DNA of 64,000 bases, taken from RGIG3701 sp030530205. GTDB lineage: Bacteria > Planctomycetota > Planctomycetia > Pirellulales > Thermoguttaceae. Position numbers and translations under genes: made by a program. The stretch spans positions 62,001 through 126,000 of the forward strand of contig JAUMVK010000004.1 of NCBI GenBank assembly GCA_030530205.1. The letters are read 5' to 3'. Below are positions 24,916-33,198 of this stretch, in pieces; the first letter of the stretch is position 1; the number at the start of each line of letters is the position of its first letter. The notes below the pieces were generated by a model. The model was not told the DNA's origin. It saw only the letters and a list, made by a program, of their open reading frames with translations, and searched no databases.

Positions 24916-27513
24916 TTATCGGCGGTGAGATTTTTCGGGATGATGCGGAGCCGGAAGATTGAAAACCACCTCGGCGGTCAATTTCGCATCGACGCTGGCC
25001 GTTGCGCGGAGCCAGTACGACTGGAAGGCGCGGGGGAATGCAAACGTTGCGGCCTGGTCGGGGCCGAACGTCAGCGTGCGGTAAACACTCCAGACGCCGG
25101 TGCCGGTCAGGTCGGTTTCAAGCGTCACGGCGACGGGGAAGTCGGAGTGATTCCTGAATCTCACCACTTTGTCATCGAATCCGGTCAGGAGGAACGGGAG
25201 GGACGGCTCGCCAGACTTCACGTCCGTTTCCTTCCAGAGGAATCCACGTCCGGCGGGTTTTCCAAACGTCCACAAATCGTCGATCGCCCCGGCCCAGACT
25301 GCCGCTTTGCCGTCTTCGGAAACGATCAGGTGCGGGTTTCGCTCGTCTTTCGGGAGCGCTGCTGCTTTCGGGTCGATCCCGCCCAAAACCATCAGGCCGC
25401 GGTACGAGGCGTAGTCCGTGATGAACTTTCCGTCTCGCGCCACGGGCCGGATCTTGGGGAGTCCGCCCGCGTTGGCCGCCGGCAGCTCGTAGAACATTCC
25501 GGCGCAGTGGAAAAGGTCGCGCTCGGTCGCCGCCTCACGGTCAATCCGCATCGGGAGGACCTGCGGCTTCACCAGCTCATCGCACGCCACCGGGAGGCGG
25601 AATTCCTGGCCTTCGTACGTGCAGACGACGCTCAGATCGTCCACGCGGAAAACGTTTTCCGGGAGTTCCGGGACCGCGACTTTTTCGAGGATCCGCCCGA
25701 TCGTCCCGTTTTCACCGCCGCCGTAGTCTTTGGTCACGCGGATCAACTCGCTGTTCTCGGTCAGCTCGTAGTAATGGTCCGCCTCCTTCTGGCCGTTCCG
25801 GACGGCGCTCGCCACGACGGCCAGGCGCTGATTGTCAGAGCGGACCCAGAACGTCGCGCCCAGAACGTCCTGCGCGCCGGGTTCCGCCAGACCGTCAAAA
25901 CGCGCGTCGAGCGGTCCCGCCGGCCGATCGTCTTTTTGGGCGTACTGGAACATCACGGTGCCGTTCGGGAGGTCGGAATCGACGGTCACGCGGATCCACT
26001 CGCCGGGCGCGTCCGCCGGGAATTCCACCCACTCGGCGCTTTCGACCGGGACGGTCTGGAAGTCCTTCCACGTCCCGTCGCCTGCCGGGTCGATCTCGAA
26101 GCGGAAATTCACGGTTTTTCCCGCGTCATGCTTCAGGTGAACGCCGCGCAGGTCCCAGCCGCCGAAGAGGAACGCCTCGCTCGGAATCCCGGCCTTGACC
26201 GGCTCGTTGAACCAGAGCGCGCCGCGGCCGATCGGTCGGCCCAGTTCCGAATCGAGTTTGGCCGGGTCGAGGAACCAGAGGTTGGAGTTGGACTGGCCGG
26301 GTTCCTGAAGCGGGCCTTTGAACGGGCTTTTGTTCAGGAACTCGCTCTTTGCCGTGTCGTCGCAGCCGCAGACGATTTTGCCGCGCCAGAAGCAGAAATC
26401 GCCGATCACTTTCAGGTACGCGGCACGGGGGCGGATCCCGAAGGCTTTCTTGGAGGAGAAATCGGCCGGGAAGCGCCAGAACTGGCCGTGCATCGTCATG
26501 AGGAGATCATCGGGGTCGCCTACTTCGCGGATGCGGGGCCACTCCGTATTCCAGCCGTGCGCGCCGTCATAGCAGTGGGACGTTTTGGGGAGCCGGTACT
26601 TGAACCACTTCCCGCCGTCCAGGACCATCAGGATGAGCGAGCGGAAATCCCACCCGATCGACCAGAGCGTCTCGCGGCCGTTTTTCTCGTCGAAGCCGAA
26701 AATGCCGCCAGGGCCGGTCACTTCGGTGAACTGGTTGCGCAGAACGACCTCCCAGTTTTCGCTTTTTCCGTCCCATTGGCCGAGGGCACCGGAGGGGATC
26801 TCCGGACGGCGAAGGGCTTCCGAGGAACGCTCCCCGTTATTCGCGTACACGTAGCGGCCCTGGGCGGAGTAAAAACCTTTCCCGTGGTAGCCGGGCAGAA
26901 TGTCGCGGTACGTTGCGTCCGGTTTGTTCGAGTCGCAGAAAAACTGCTTCACCTCGAGCGTTTTCACGTCGATCTCGTAGAAGCCCTCCTCCATCGTCAT
27001 GCAGGCGATTTTATTGGCCGGATCGGTCAGGTGACGGGCGTTTCCCGTGTGCCGGCCGGGCATTTTCTTGTAGTCGATCACCCGGACGTTTCCCTGCGCG
27101 TCGATCACGTACGGGCCGATGAAGAGCTGATTCGATTCTTTGTGGATCATCCGGTTCGCGGGCGTGCCGCCGATGGATTCCGGCCGGTTTATTTTGTTCA
27201 GATTTTCGTCCAGCTCGTAAAGACGGTCGGTGGACCCCGCCGGGGCGTGCGGAGCGTAAGAGATGAACCAGAGTTTCCCGGCCCACGGCACGACCGCGCC
27301 GGTCCCGCATTCACCCTCGCGGTTGAAATTGGCCAGATGCGGGTAAATGCCGCTGAAGGACGGGTAATCGGTCCCCGCTTTGGGGGCGGCTTCCTCGCCG
27401 TTGGCCGCGTGCATCGGAAGAACGAGCAGGAGCAGGGAACTGGCGGAGGCTTTACAGAAATCGCGCCGGGTCAAAACGACGACCGAATCTTTTAAATCTT
27501 TGAAATCTTTCAT
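24916..27513 (-). CDS. large exported protein with RR-type leader, unknown function
   Basis: An 865-residue protein whose leader is VLTRRDFCKASASSLLLLVLP (start at 27513 with AAGGAA upstream). The N-terminal ~400 residues read as beta-propeller-like strands (GTGAVVPWAGKLWFIS, KIACMTMEEGFYEIDV). Two similar beta-sandwich units are visible, ~430-560 (WFLDPAKL..PIGRGALWF) and ~730-860 (DLWTFGKPAGRGFLW), each followed by a dTGTW/GDGTW turn. I know no family for it. It is upstream of the lactonase and could be part of the same sugar-processing unit. Confidence 0.6.
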   Translation of the reverse strand: MKDFKDLKDSVVVLTRRDFCKASASSLLLLVLPMHAANGEEAAPKAGTDYPSFSGIYPHLANFNREGECGTGAVVPWAGKLWFISYAPHAPAGSTDRLYELDENLNKINRPESIGGTPANRMIHKESNQLFIGPYVIDAQGNVRVIDYKKMPGRHTGNARHLTDPANKIACMTMEEGFYEIDVKTLEVKQFFCDSNKPDATYRDILPGYHGKGFYSAQGRYVYANNGERSSEALRRPEIPSGALGQWDGKSENWEVVLRNQFTEVTGPGGIFGFDEKNGRETLWSIGWDFRSLILMVLDGGKWFKYRLPKTSHCYDGAHGWNTEWPRIREVGDPDDLLMTMHGQFWRFPADFSSKKAFGIRPRAAYLKVIGDFCFWRGKIVCGCDDTAKSEFLNKSPFKGPLQEPGQSNSNLWFLDPAKLDSELGRPIGRGALWFNEPVKAGIPSEAFLFGGWDLRGVHLKHDAGKTVNFRFEIDPAGDGTWKDFQTVPVESAEWVEFPADAPGEWIRVTVDSDLPNGTVMFQYAQKDDRPAGPLDARFDGLAEPGAQDVLGATFWVRSDNQRLAVVASAVRNGQKEADHYYELTENSELIRVTKDYGGGENGTIGRILEKVAVPELPENVFRVDDLSVVCTYEGQEFRLPVACDELVKPQVLPMRIDREAATERDLFHCAGMFYELPAANAGGLPKIRPVARDGKFITDYASYRGLMVLGGIDPKAAALPKDERNPHLIVSEDGKAAVWAGAIDDLWTFGKPAGRGFLWKETDVKSGEPSLPFLLTGFDDKVVRFRNHSDFPVAVTLETDLTGTGVWSVYRTLTFGPDQAATFAFPRAFQSYWLRATASVDAKLTAEVVFNLPAPHHPEKSHRR

Positions 27514-27701
27514 CGGAAGGGTTCCTTTTTTAAAGGCGAAACTTAACGCGAAACGCATGAATCCCTTTCATTTTAAACAAGCCCCCGGCTTTTGTCAAGG
27601 CGGGCCGAGTGGCGAACCGGGCAAAAATTTCAGGAAACCAGAAAAGAAAAATTTCCAAATCCAGCGCACGCGAGAATCAGCCGCTTAGAAAACGTCCGAA
27701 G

Positions 27702-28032
27702 GCACTATAGGCCTCACGGATGAGGCGGAAAGGTGGATTGGATTTTAAAAGGAAATTTTCTGGAACCTCCGATTCCAATCTCCAAGTCCGTTTCACTTCC
27801 GACCTTAATTTAAACACGGATTTTCACGGATTTAAGGGATTAAAAGGATTTTTAAGGAAAGACTTCCGCCTTTTTCTTAAAATAATCCGTGGAAATCCTT
27901 TTAATCCGTGGAAATCCGTGTTTAAATAAAGGTTTGAACCAGGTGCGGCTCACCCTTTGGAAAAGAGTTTGAATTTTCTTTTTTAAATCCAATCCGCCTC
28001 ATCTGCCTGATCCGCGGGGCCTATAGTCGCTG
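27702..28032. repeat. ~330 bp MITE-like element (family 3), copy 1
   Basis: The ends are ACTATAGGCC and GGCCTATAGT as terminal inverted repeats. Inside are GGATTGGATTTTAAAAGG (left) and TTTTTTAAATCCAATCCGCC (right), also inverted, around a family 4 TTTAAACACGGATT palindrome (27808-27929). No ORF is credible. Copies: 36069-36412 and 60046-60330 (reversed). Confidence 0.8.
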
Positions 28033-28083
28033 GACGTGAACTTTGAGCTGGACCGATTCCAGGAAAGAGTTTCAGAAAATCGG

Positions 28084-29037
28084 TCAGGCGTTTTTCACCT
28101 CGCCCACGATCCGAATCGCTTCCTCGATCCGGTCGCGGAAAGGTTCCACGGTCGCTTTCCACGGCGCCATGAAGAAACCTTTCAGGTGTTCGTCGCTGAT
28201 GTACTCCGAGCAGAAATCGACGGTCAGCGGGAAATTCTCCGGCGTGCTCCAGTTGGAACTGCACGGGATCTGGTCGAAGCCGGCCTTTTCGAGCACGAGG
28301 TACGCTTTCGCGTGGACGGTGGGGTTTTCGCGGAATTTCGTGCCGTAGTACCAGTTGCTCATCAGGACCGACCGCGGCATCCGCTCGACGAATTCCTCCT
28401 CGTGCCGCCAGACGTAATCGGCCCAGATCCACGGCCGAATGCCGAGGTCTTCCACCGTCTTGACGAAAAAGAGGAAATCGTGCCACCAAAGCTCACCCTG
28501 ACGCACGAGGCAGAAGTCGTAATTCCGCTGATGTTCCGCGGTCTCCTCGTCGTAGCCGAGATGGAAAAAGCGCGGATGGTCGAAAATCTCCGCGACTTCC
28601 CTGATCACGTCGGCGCAGACGCGGTAGTACGTCGGCGTCGAAACCATGCGGGAGTAGTCCTTCAGCCAAATGTCGTGCGTCGCCGAAAAGTTCAGCTTCG
28701 GGATCGGCTCGAGGCCCAAAGCGCGCAGCTGGGCGAGTTTTTCGCGCATTTTCTCACGGGTCCACGACCCACGGACGGCCAGTTCCGGGTGGCTCTCCAA
28801 CTGGATCCCCTCCCCAATATTAATGACCGCCATGTTCATCCCGACGGCGGCCATTTGGCGCGTCACGTCGTCCCAGACTTTCTCGTCGCAGCGCAGATGG
28901 TCGGCCTGCGAAATGTACGAGACCAGCTCCGGCGGCGTGTTGGCAAACGATTTGAGCGGCACGTCGCAGCACATGTTCCGCCCCAGATGCAGGAGATTGG
29001 CCCAGATGAAACCTTTTTTCTGTAATTTTTCGTTCAT
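28084..29037 (-). CDS. GH20-like glycoside hydrolase (cytoplasmic, hexosaminidase-type site)
   Basis: A 317-residue barrel without a signal peptide. FFHLGYDEE (Asp163-Glu164) is the GH20 HxGxDE catalytic pair, with PKLNFSATHD, RPWIWADYVW and LMSNWYYG as further barrel strand ends. GH20 enzymes remove terminal beta-GlcNAc or GalNAc by substrate-assisted catalysis. The protein is only the catalytic barrel, lacking the usual N-terminal GH20b domain. Shine-Dalgarno AAGAG precedes the start. Confidence 0.7.
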   Translation of the reverse strand: MNEKLQKKGFIWANLLHLGRNMCCDVPLKSFANTPPELVSYISQADHLRCDEKVWDDVTRQMAAVGMNMAVINIGEGIQLESHPELAVRGSWTREKMREKLAQLRALGLEPIPKLNFSATHDIWLKDYSRMVSTPTYYRVCADVIREVAEIFDHPRFFHLGYDEETAEHQRNYDFCLVRQGELWWHDFLFFVKTVEDLGIRPWIWADYVWRHEEEFVERMPRSVLMSNWYYGTKFRENPTVHAKAYLVLEKAGFDQIPCSSNWSTPENFPLTVDFCSEYISDEHLKGFFMAPWKATVEPFRDRIEEAIRIVGEVKNA

Positions 29038-29093
29038 GATTCAGCTCTTTGCGGAGTCCGCTTCAGGTGGGTAAAAAGGAAAGCCAAGAAACA

Positions 29094-29126
29094 GAAAAAC
29101 CTTGCGAGAAGAAGACCCTCGCAAGG
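29094..29126 (-). terminator. intrinsic terminator of tRNA-Pro
   Basis: On the minus strand CCTTGCGAGGG...TCTCGCAAGG forms a 9-10 bp stem followed by TTTTT, 5 bases after the tRNA 3' end. Confidence 0.85.
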
Positions 29127-29130
29127 TGGA

Positions 29131-29205
29131 TCGGGGCAACAGGACTTGAACCTGCGACCTTTTGACCCCCAGTCAAACGCGCTAGCCAGACTGCGCCATG
29201 CCCCG
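29131..29205 (-). tRNA. tRNA-Pro (anticodon GGG)
   Basis: The acceptor stem CGGGGCA / TGCCCCG (plus discriminator A), a D-arm around GCGC...GCGC, an anticodon stem TTTGA / TCAAA with loop CTGGGGG (anticodon GGG) and a T-arm with GGTTCAAGTCC are all present. The CCA end is not encoded. Confidence 0.95.
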
Positions 29206-29242
29206 TGAATCGAAAAAGGAAAATCTTCTTCAATTTCGTTCC

Positions 29243-29270
29243 ATTATGCCACAGTTTCAGAATTTTGCAA
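29243..29270 (-). promoter_or_regulatory. promoter of tRNA-Pro
   Basis: On the minus strand TTGCAA, 16 bases, CATAAT, ending about 37 bases before the tRNA 5' end. Confidence 0.6.
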
Positions 29271-29362
29271 GGACCACCGGCGGAATTTTGTGGAAAAAAA
29301 ACGGAAAAACCTTTCCGGCCCCTTGACTTTCCGCAGGGCGGGGGATAAAATACGAGAGATTA

Positions 29363-29474
29363 ATGCCTCCCTCTTTGAGGGGGGTGGCGCGCAGCGCCGG
29401 GGGGAGTTTAACGGCACGTTCACGAAACTCCCCCAGTCTCGCTGCGCGAGCCAGCCCCCTCAAGGAGGGGGCCT
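29363..29474. repeat. ~110 bp palindromic repeat (family 5), copy 3
   Basis: GCCTCCCTCTTTGAGGGGGGT at the left and CCCCCTCAAGGAGGGGGCC at the right; middle AACTCCCCCAGTCTCGCTGCGCG. It lies 50 bases before the GH172-like gene. Confidence 0.82.
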
Positions 29475-29526
29475 TTAAAACGGGCCTTTTACTGATTTGT
29501 TCCCCTTTCCCCAAAGGACCTTTCCC

Positions 29527-31596
29527 ATGACCCAGCGTTTTTTCCTCTTTTTCCTCCTTTTTTTCCCGCTTTCCCTTCACGCCCAAACGGTTCAAACGGT
29601 TTCGCTGGAGTCCCTTCTGGATGAAATGCTCGACCGTCAGGCCGTTCTGAAGCCGGGGCCGGAATTCACGTGCCGCCAGTTCAGCAGTTACGACCGGGCC
29701 GCCAAATCGCCGACGGAGAACTGGTTCGCAAACGGCGACGCCTCGCAGTTCCTCCGCGTTGAGGAACGGGACGGCCGGAAAGAGTGGGTCCTGATGGAAA
29801 CCGACGGCCCGGGCGCGGTCGTCCGCTGGTGGATCACCGCCCCGCACTGGAAAAACCGGTTTTACATTTACGTGGACGGCGCGCAGACGCCGACTTTTGA
29901 GGGAAAAATCGACGAGATCGTCGGCGGCTCCGCCCTTTTTGGCGGCCCGGACCAGCCGTGCGAGCCGCTCTCGCAGGAAACCGCGCGGGGCCGAAACCTT
30001 TATTTGCCGATCCCGTACGCGAAGTCGATCAAGATTACCTGCGACTCGATGGAGAAACAGAAAAATCTGTACTACCAGATCAATTACCGGACGTACGCCG
30101 CCGGAACGCCGGTCCAGTCCCTCACGCCGACGGTCCTGAACGCCGCCCGGGAGCGAATCGCGGCCGTGAACGAGGATCTGGCCAAGGGGATCATCACCGG
30201 CATTCGAATGTGGACCAATGATCCGCCGGGACTGAAACGGCTCCCGAACGGTTTCCAGGGCGCGGGCTGCGTCAATCACATTTGCGTCGTGCTGGATTCC
30301 GACACGCCGGAAAACCGCGTTCAGGCCCTTCGCAGCTGGATCCTGGAGCTCACGTTCGACGGCAAAAAAACGGTCTCCTGCCCGCTGGGCGACTTTTTCG
30401 GCTCGGGCGTCGGAACGAATCCGTATGAGACGTACTTCACGAAGGTCGAGGAGAAGGGCGTGATGACTTCCGCGAGACTTAATGACGGCGCGATGACGTC
30501 CTGCTGGCCAATGCCGTTCCGGGAGGGGATGACCTGGAGTCTGCGCAAAACCCGCGACGTGCCGGCCAAGGTCACGGTGATGCTTGAGGCGGATCCGCTG
30601 CCGCCCGAGATCGCGGCCATTCCGGCGGAGGATTTTCTTTACTTCCACGCCAACTGGCACCAGGAACGCGGGATCCAGACCGTCGGCGGAAATGGAACGA
30701 AGGACTGGAACTACGCGACGCTCAAGGGCCGCGGCGTGTACGTCGGCGACGTCCTTTCGGTCCGGAACCCCGTCACGGCCTGGTGGGGCGAAGGGGACGA
30801 AAAGATTTTCGTGGACGGCGAGACGTTCCCCTCCCATTTCGGGACCGGCACGGAGGACTACTACGGCTACGCGTGGTGCACGCCGCAGTTTTTCCAGTCT
30901 CCCTGGCGCGCCCAGCCCAGGGCGGAAGGGCCGGGAAATTTCGGGAACACGACGAACCTGCGCTTCCGCTCGCTCGACCGGATCCCGTTCCGGAAAGACT
31001 TCCGCTTCGACATGGAGGTCTGGCACTGGAAAGCGACGAAGGTCGATTACGCCGTCACGACGTTCTTTTACGGCACGCGGGCGCTGGAGGTCCTGACCGA
31101 CGGTTACGCTCCGCTCGATGAGGAGGCTGCGCAGGACGTGAGCTGGAAGACCGAATTCCTCCCGATCGAGCTGGGGAACTTCCGGCTGACGAAAGAACCG
31201 ACCGGCGGAACGGCCCAGATCCAGGGCATGGGCGGGTTCAAAAACGGCCAGTGGCGCAATTCCGATCAGGTCTGGTGGCACACCGGAAAACCGGGCGATG
31301 AGCTGGAATTCCTCGTGACGATCCCGCAGAACACGAAGGAAATCTCCCTTGGCCTGACCAAAGCGTGTGACTACGGCATCGTGGAGTTTTACCTCGACGG
31401 CCAAAAAATCGGCGGGCCGTGGGACGGGTGCAACCCCGTGCCGGGCGCTGACGGCGTGATCCACGAAACGGTCAAATTCCCGGTTCCGTCCGAACTGGCC
31501 GACGGGAAAGAACACAAACTGACGGTTTACCTCGTCGGAAAGTCGATGCGCTCGACCGGCACGATGTTCGGCACGGACTTTCTGGACGCTGAGTGA
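29527..31596 (+). CDS. secreted DUF2961 protein (GH172-type glycoside hydrolase)
   Basis: A 689-residue protein with signal peptide MTQRFFLFFLLFFPLSLHAQ (start at 29527). Typical DUF2961 blocks are present: DGPGAVVRWWIT (~97-108), YLPIPYAKSIKIT, YYQINYRTY, and GTGTEDYYGYAWC (~438-450). DUF2961 has been classed as GH172, whose characterised members act on alpha-linked fructofuranosides or arabinofuranosides; the specificity here is not known. The C-terminal ~130 residues look like a beta-sandwich (KPGDELEFLVTIPQN, GIVEFYLDGQKIGGP). Confidence 0.85.
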   Translation: MTQRFFLFFLLFFPLSLHAQTVQTVSLESLLDEMLDRQAVLKPGPEFTCRQFSSYDRAAKSPTENWFANGDASQFLRVEERDGRKEWVLMETDGPGAVVRWWITAPHWKNRFYIYVDGAQTPTFEGKIDEIVGGSALFGGPDQPCEPLSQETARGRNLYLPIPYAKSIKITCDSMEKQKNLYYQINYRTYAAGTPVQSLTPTVLNAARERIAAVNEDLAKGIITGIRMWTNDPPGLKRLPNGFQGAGCVNHICVVLDSDTPENRVQALRSWILELTFDGKKTVSCPLGDFFGSGVGTNPYETYFTKVEEKGVMTSARLNDGAMTSCWPMPFREGMTWSLRKTRDVPAKVTVMLEADPLPPEIAAIPAEDFLYFHANWHQERGIQTVGGNGTKDWNYATLKGRGVYVGDVLSVRNPVTAWWGEGDEKIFVDGETFPSHFGTGTEDYYGYAWCTPQFFQSPWRAQPRAEGPGNFGNTTNLRFRSLDRIPFRKDFRFDMEVWHWKATKVDYAVTTFFYGTRALEVLTDGYAPLDEEAAQDVSWKTEFLPIELGNFRLTKEPTGGTAQIQGMGGFKNGQWRNSDQVWWHTGKPGDELEFLVTIPQNTKEISLGLTKACDYGIVEFYLDGQKIGGPWDGCNPVPGADGVIHETVKFPVPSELADGKEHKLTVYLVGKSMRSTGTMFGTDFLDAE

Positions 31597-31629
31597 AAAA
31601 CGGAACGAGTCCGTCCCGCTTCCTCGCGT

Positions 31630-31733
31630 GATTTAAACACGGATTTCCACGGATTAATGGATTAAAAGGATTTCTTCAGGAAAGATTTCGCCCTTTTCTC
31701 TTTAAAAATCCGTGGAAATCCGTGTTTAAATGG
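31630..31733. repeat. TTTAAACACGGATT palindrome (family 4), solo copy
   Basis: ATTTAAACACGGATTTCCACGG at the left and CCGTGGAAATCCGTGTTTAAAT at the right, in the gap after the GH172-like gene. Confidence 0.8.
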
Positions 31734-31810
31734 AACTCTGAAAACGGCTCCTCTTTTTTCGTCGAGGCGAAAATTTCTGAAAAATCCTCTAAAAAACCCA
31801 AGACTCCCCT

Positions 31811-31838
31811 TTTACCAAAATCGCGAATCTGGTATAAT
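31811..31838 (+). promoter_or_regulatory. extended -10 promoter of dxr
   Basis: TGGTATAAT (TG-n-TATAAT, -10 at 31833-31838) with a weak -35 TTTACC (31811-31816). Confidence 0.6.
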
Positions 31839-31883
31839 ATATAAAAATATTGTCGTTTTTAATCATCTGTTGGGACGCAGGAA

Positions 31884-33041
31884 ATGAAAAACATCGCGCT
31901 TTTCGGGGCGACCGGGAGCATTGGCCGCAGTACGCTGGACGTCGTGGGAACCATCGACGGGTTCCGCGTTCTGGCGATTTCCGGCCATAAAAACCTTCCG
32001 CTTCTGCGCGAGCAGATGGAACGTTTTCGCCCGCGCTGGGTCATTTTGACCGACGAGGAAGCCGCGAAAGAATGGGATTTTCCCGTCCCGGCCGGAACCG
32101 AAATTTGTGTCGGAATGAAGGCCCTGACCGAAATCGCGGCCGAGCCGGAGGTCGAGATCGTGGTCTCTGCGATCGTGGGCCGGGCCGGTCTCGAAAGCAC
32201 CGTGGCGGCGGCGCGCGCCGGGAAACGCATCGCTTTGGCGAATAAAGAAAGCCTCGTCATTGGCGGCGCCATCGTGAAGCGGCTTGCGAAAGAGTCCGGT
32301 GCCCAAATCGTCCCGGTCGATAGTGAGCACAGCGCGATCTTTCAGGCCCTCCACGCCGGAAAACGCTCCGAGCTGGAGCGCGTCATCCTGACGGCCAGCG
32401 GTGGCCCGTTCTTCCGTCTGCCGGACGAGGAACTCCGAAACGTCACGGTCGCGCAGGCTCTCAAGCATCCCACGTGGAACATGGGGGCGAAAGTGACGCT
32501 CGACTCCGCCACGCTGATGAATAAAGCGCTGGAAATCATCGAGGCCAAATGGCTTTTCGACCTGAACATGGAGAAACCCGAGCTGGAGGTGATGATCCAC
32601 CCGCAGTCGGTCGTACATTCGATGGTCGAATTCCGGGACGGTGCGGTGATCGCCCAGCTCAGCCCGCCCGATATGCGCCTCCCGATCCAGAACGCGCTGA
32701 CGTACCCGGACCGGGTCGGCGGCGGACCAACCCGACGGACGGACTGGACGCGGAACCAGACGCTGGAATTTTTCGCGCCGGACTACGCCAACCCGCGGTT
32801 CGACGCGCTGAAACTGGGTCTGGAAACGGCCCGGCGGGGCGGAACGGCGGGAGCCGTTCTGAACGCTGCGAACGACTTGGCCGTTTCGGCCTTCATCCGC
32901 GGTGAGATCCGTTTCGATGAGATCGTACCGCGGATCCGGCACTGCGTTGAGGAACACGACTTCCGGCCGGAACCCACGCTGGAAGAATTAATAGAACTGG
33001 ATCAAGAGATCAGAAGAAAACGAATAATGAATAACGAATAA
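31884..33041 (+). CDS. dxr: 1-deoxy-D-xylulose-5-phosphate reductoisomerase
   Basis: A 385-residue enzyme of normal length that makes MEP, the first committed step of the non-mevalonate isoprenoid pathway. It shows the NADPH site GATGSIG (8-14), ALANKESLV, the metal and substrate blocks PVDSEHSAIFQ and TASGGPF, PTWNMGAKVTLDSATLMNKALE and MIHPQSVVHSMVE. The last residues (RIMNNE) and the stop are encoded by the GAATAAC heptamer repeat. rseP follows, an order common in bacteria. Confidence 0.97.
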   Translation: MKNIALFGATGSIGRSTLDVVGTIDGFRVLAISGHKNLPLLREQMERFRPRWVILTDEEAAKEWDFPVPAGTEICVGMKALTEIAAEPEVEIVVSAIVGRAGLESTVAAARAGKRIALANKESLVIGGAIVKRLAKESGAQIVPVDSEHSAIFQALHAGKRSELERVILTASGGPFFRLPDEELRNVTVAQALKHPTWNMGAKVTLDSATLMNKALEIIEAKWLFDLNMEKPELEVMIHPQSVVHSMVEFRDGAVIAQLSPPDMRLPIQNALTYPDRVGGGPTRRTDWTRNQTLEFFAPDYANPRFDALKLGLETARRGGTAGAVLNAANDLAVSAFIRGEIRFDEIVPRIRHCVEEHDFRPEPTLEELIELDQEIRRKRIMNNE

Positions 33042-33186
33042 CGAATAATGGGGAGAAAGATTTTGCCCTTTATTCGATGAAGTACGAACCAGGTCGTGAA
33101 TGGAAATCAACCCTGGGACTATTTCGCGTCTGAGCCGTACCTCATTCCAGTCATTATTCGTTATTCGTTATTCATTATTCATTCAG
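33020..33186. repeat. GAATAAC heptamer inverted repeat between dxr and rseP
   Basis: GAATAATGAATAACGAATAATG-type arm (33023-33051) and its exact reverse complement of 29 bp (33153-33181) flank ~100 bases. The left arm overlaps the end of dxr; the right arm ends ~18 bases before the rseP ATG. Confidence 0.85.
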
Positions 33187-33198
33187 AAAGTTTGAACT

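Noticed and set aside
24925..27495. 856-codon plus-strand frame opposite the RR-leader protein
   Set aside because: It is a GC-skew shadow; composition is Arg/Val/His/Glu-rich without domains, and the minus strand has a leader, a Shine-Dalgarno and structured repeats.
29131..29205. tRNA as a phage or island attachment site
   Set aside because: No integrase and no second copy of the tRNA 3' end were seen nearby.
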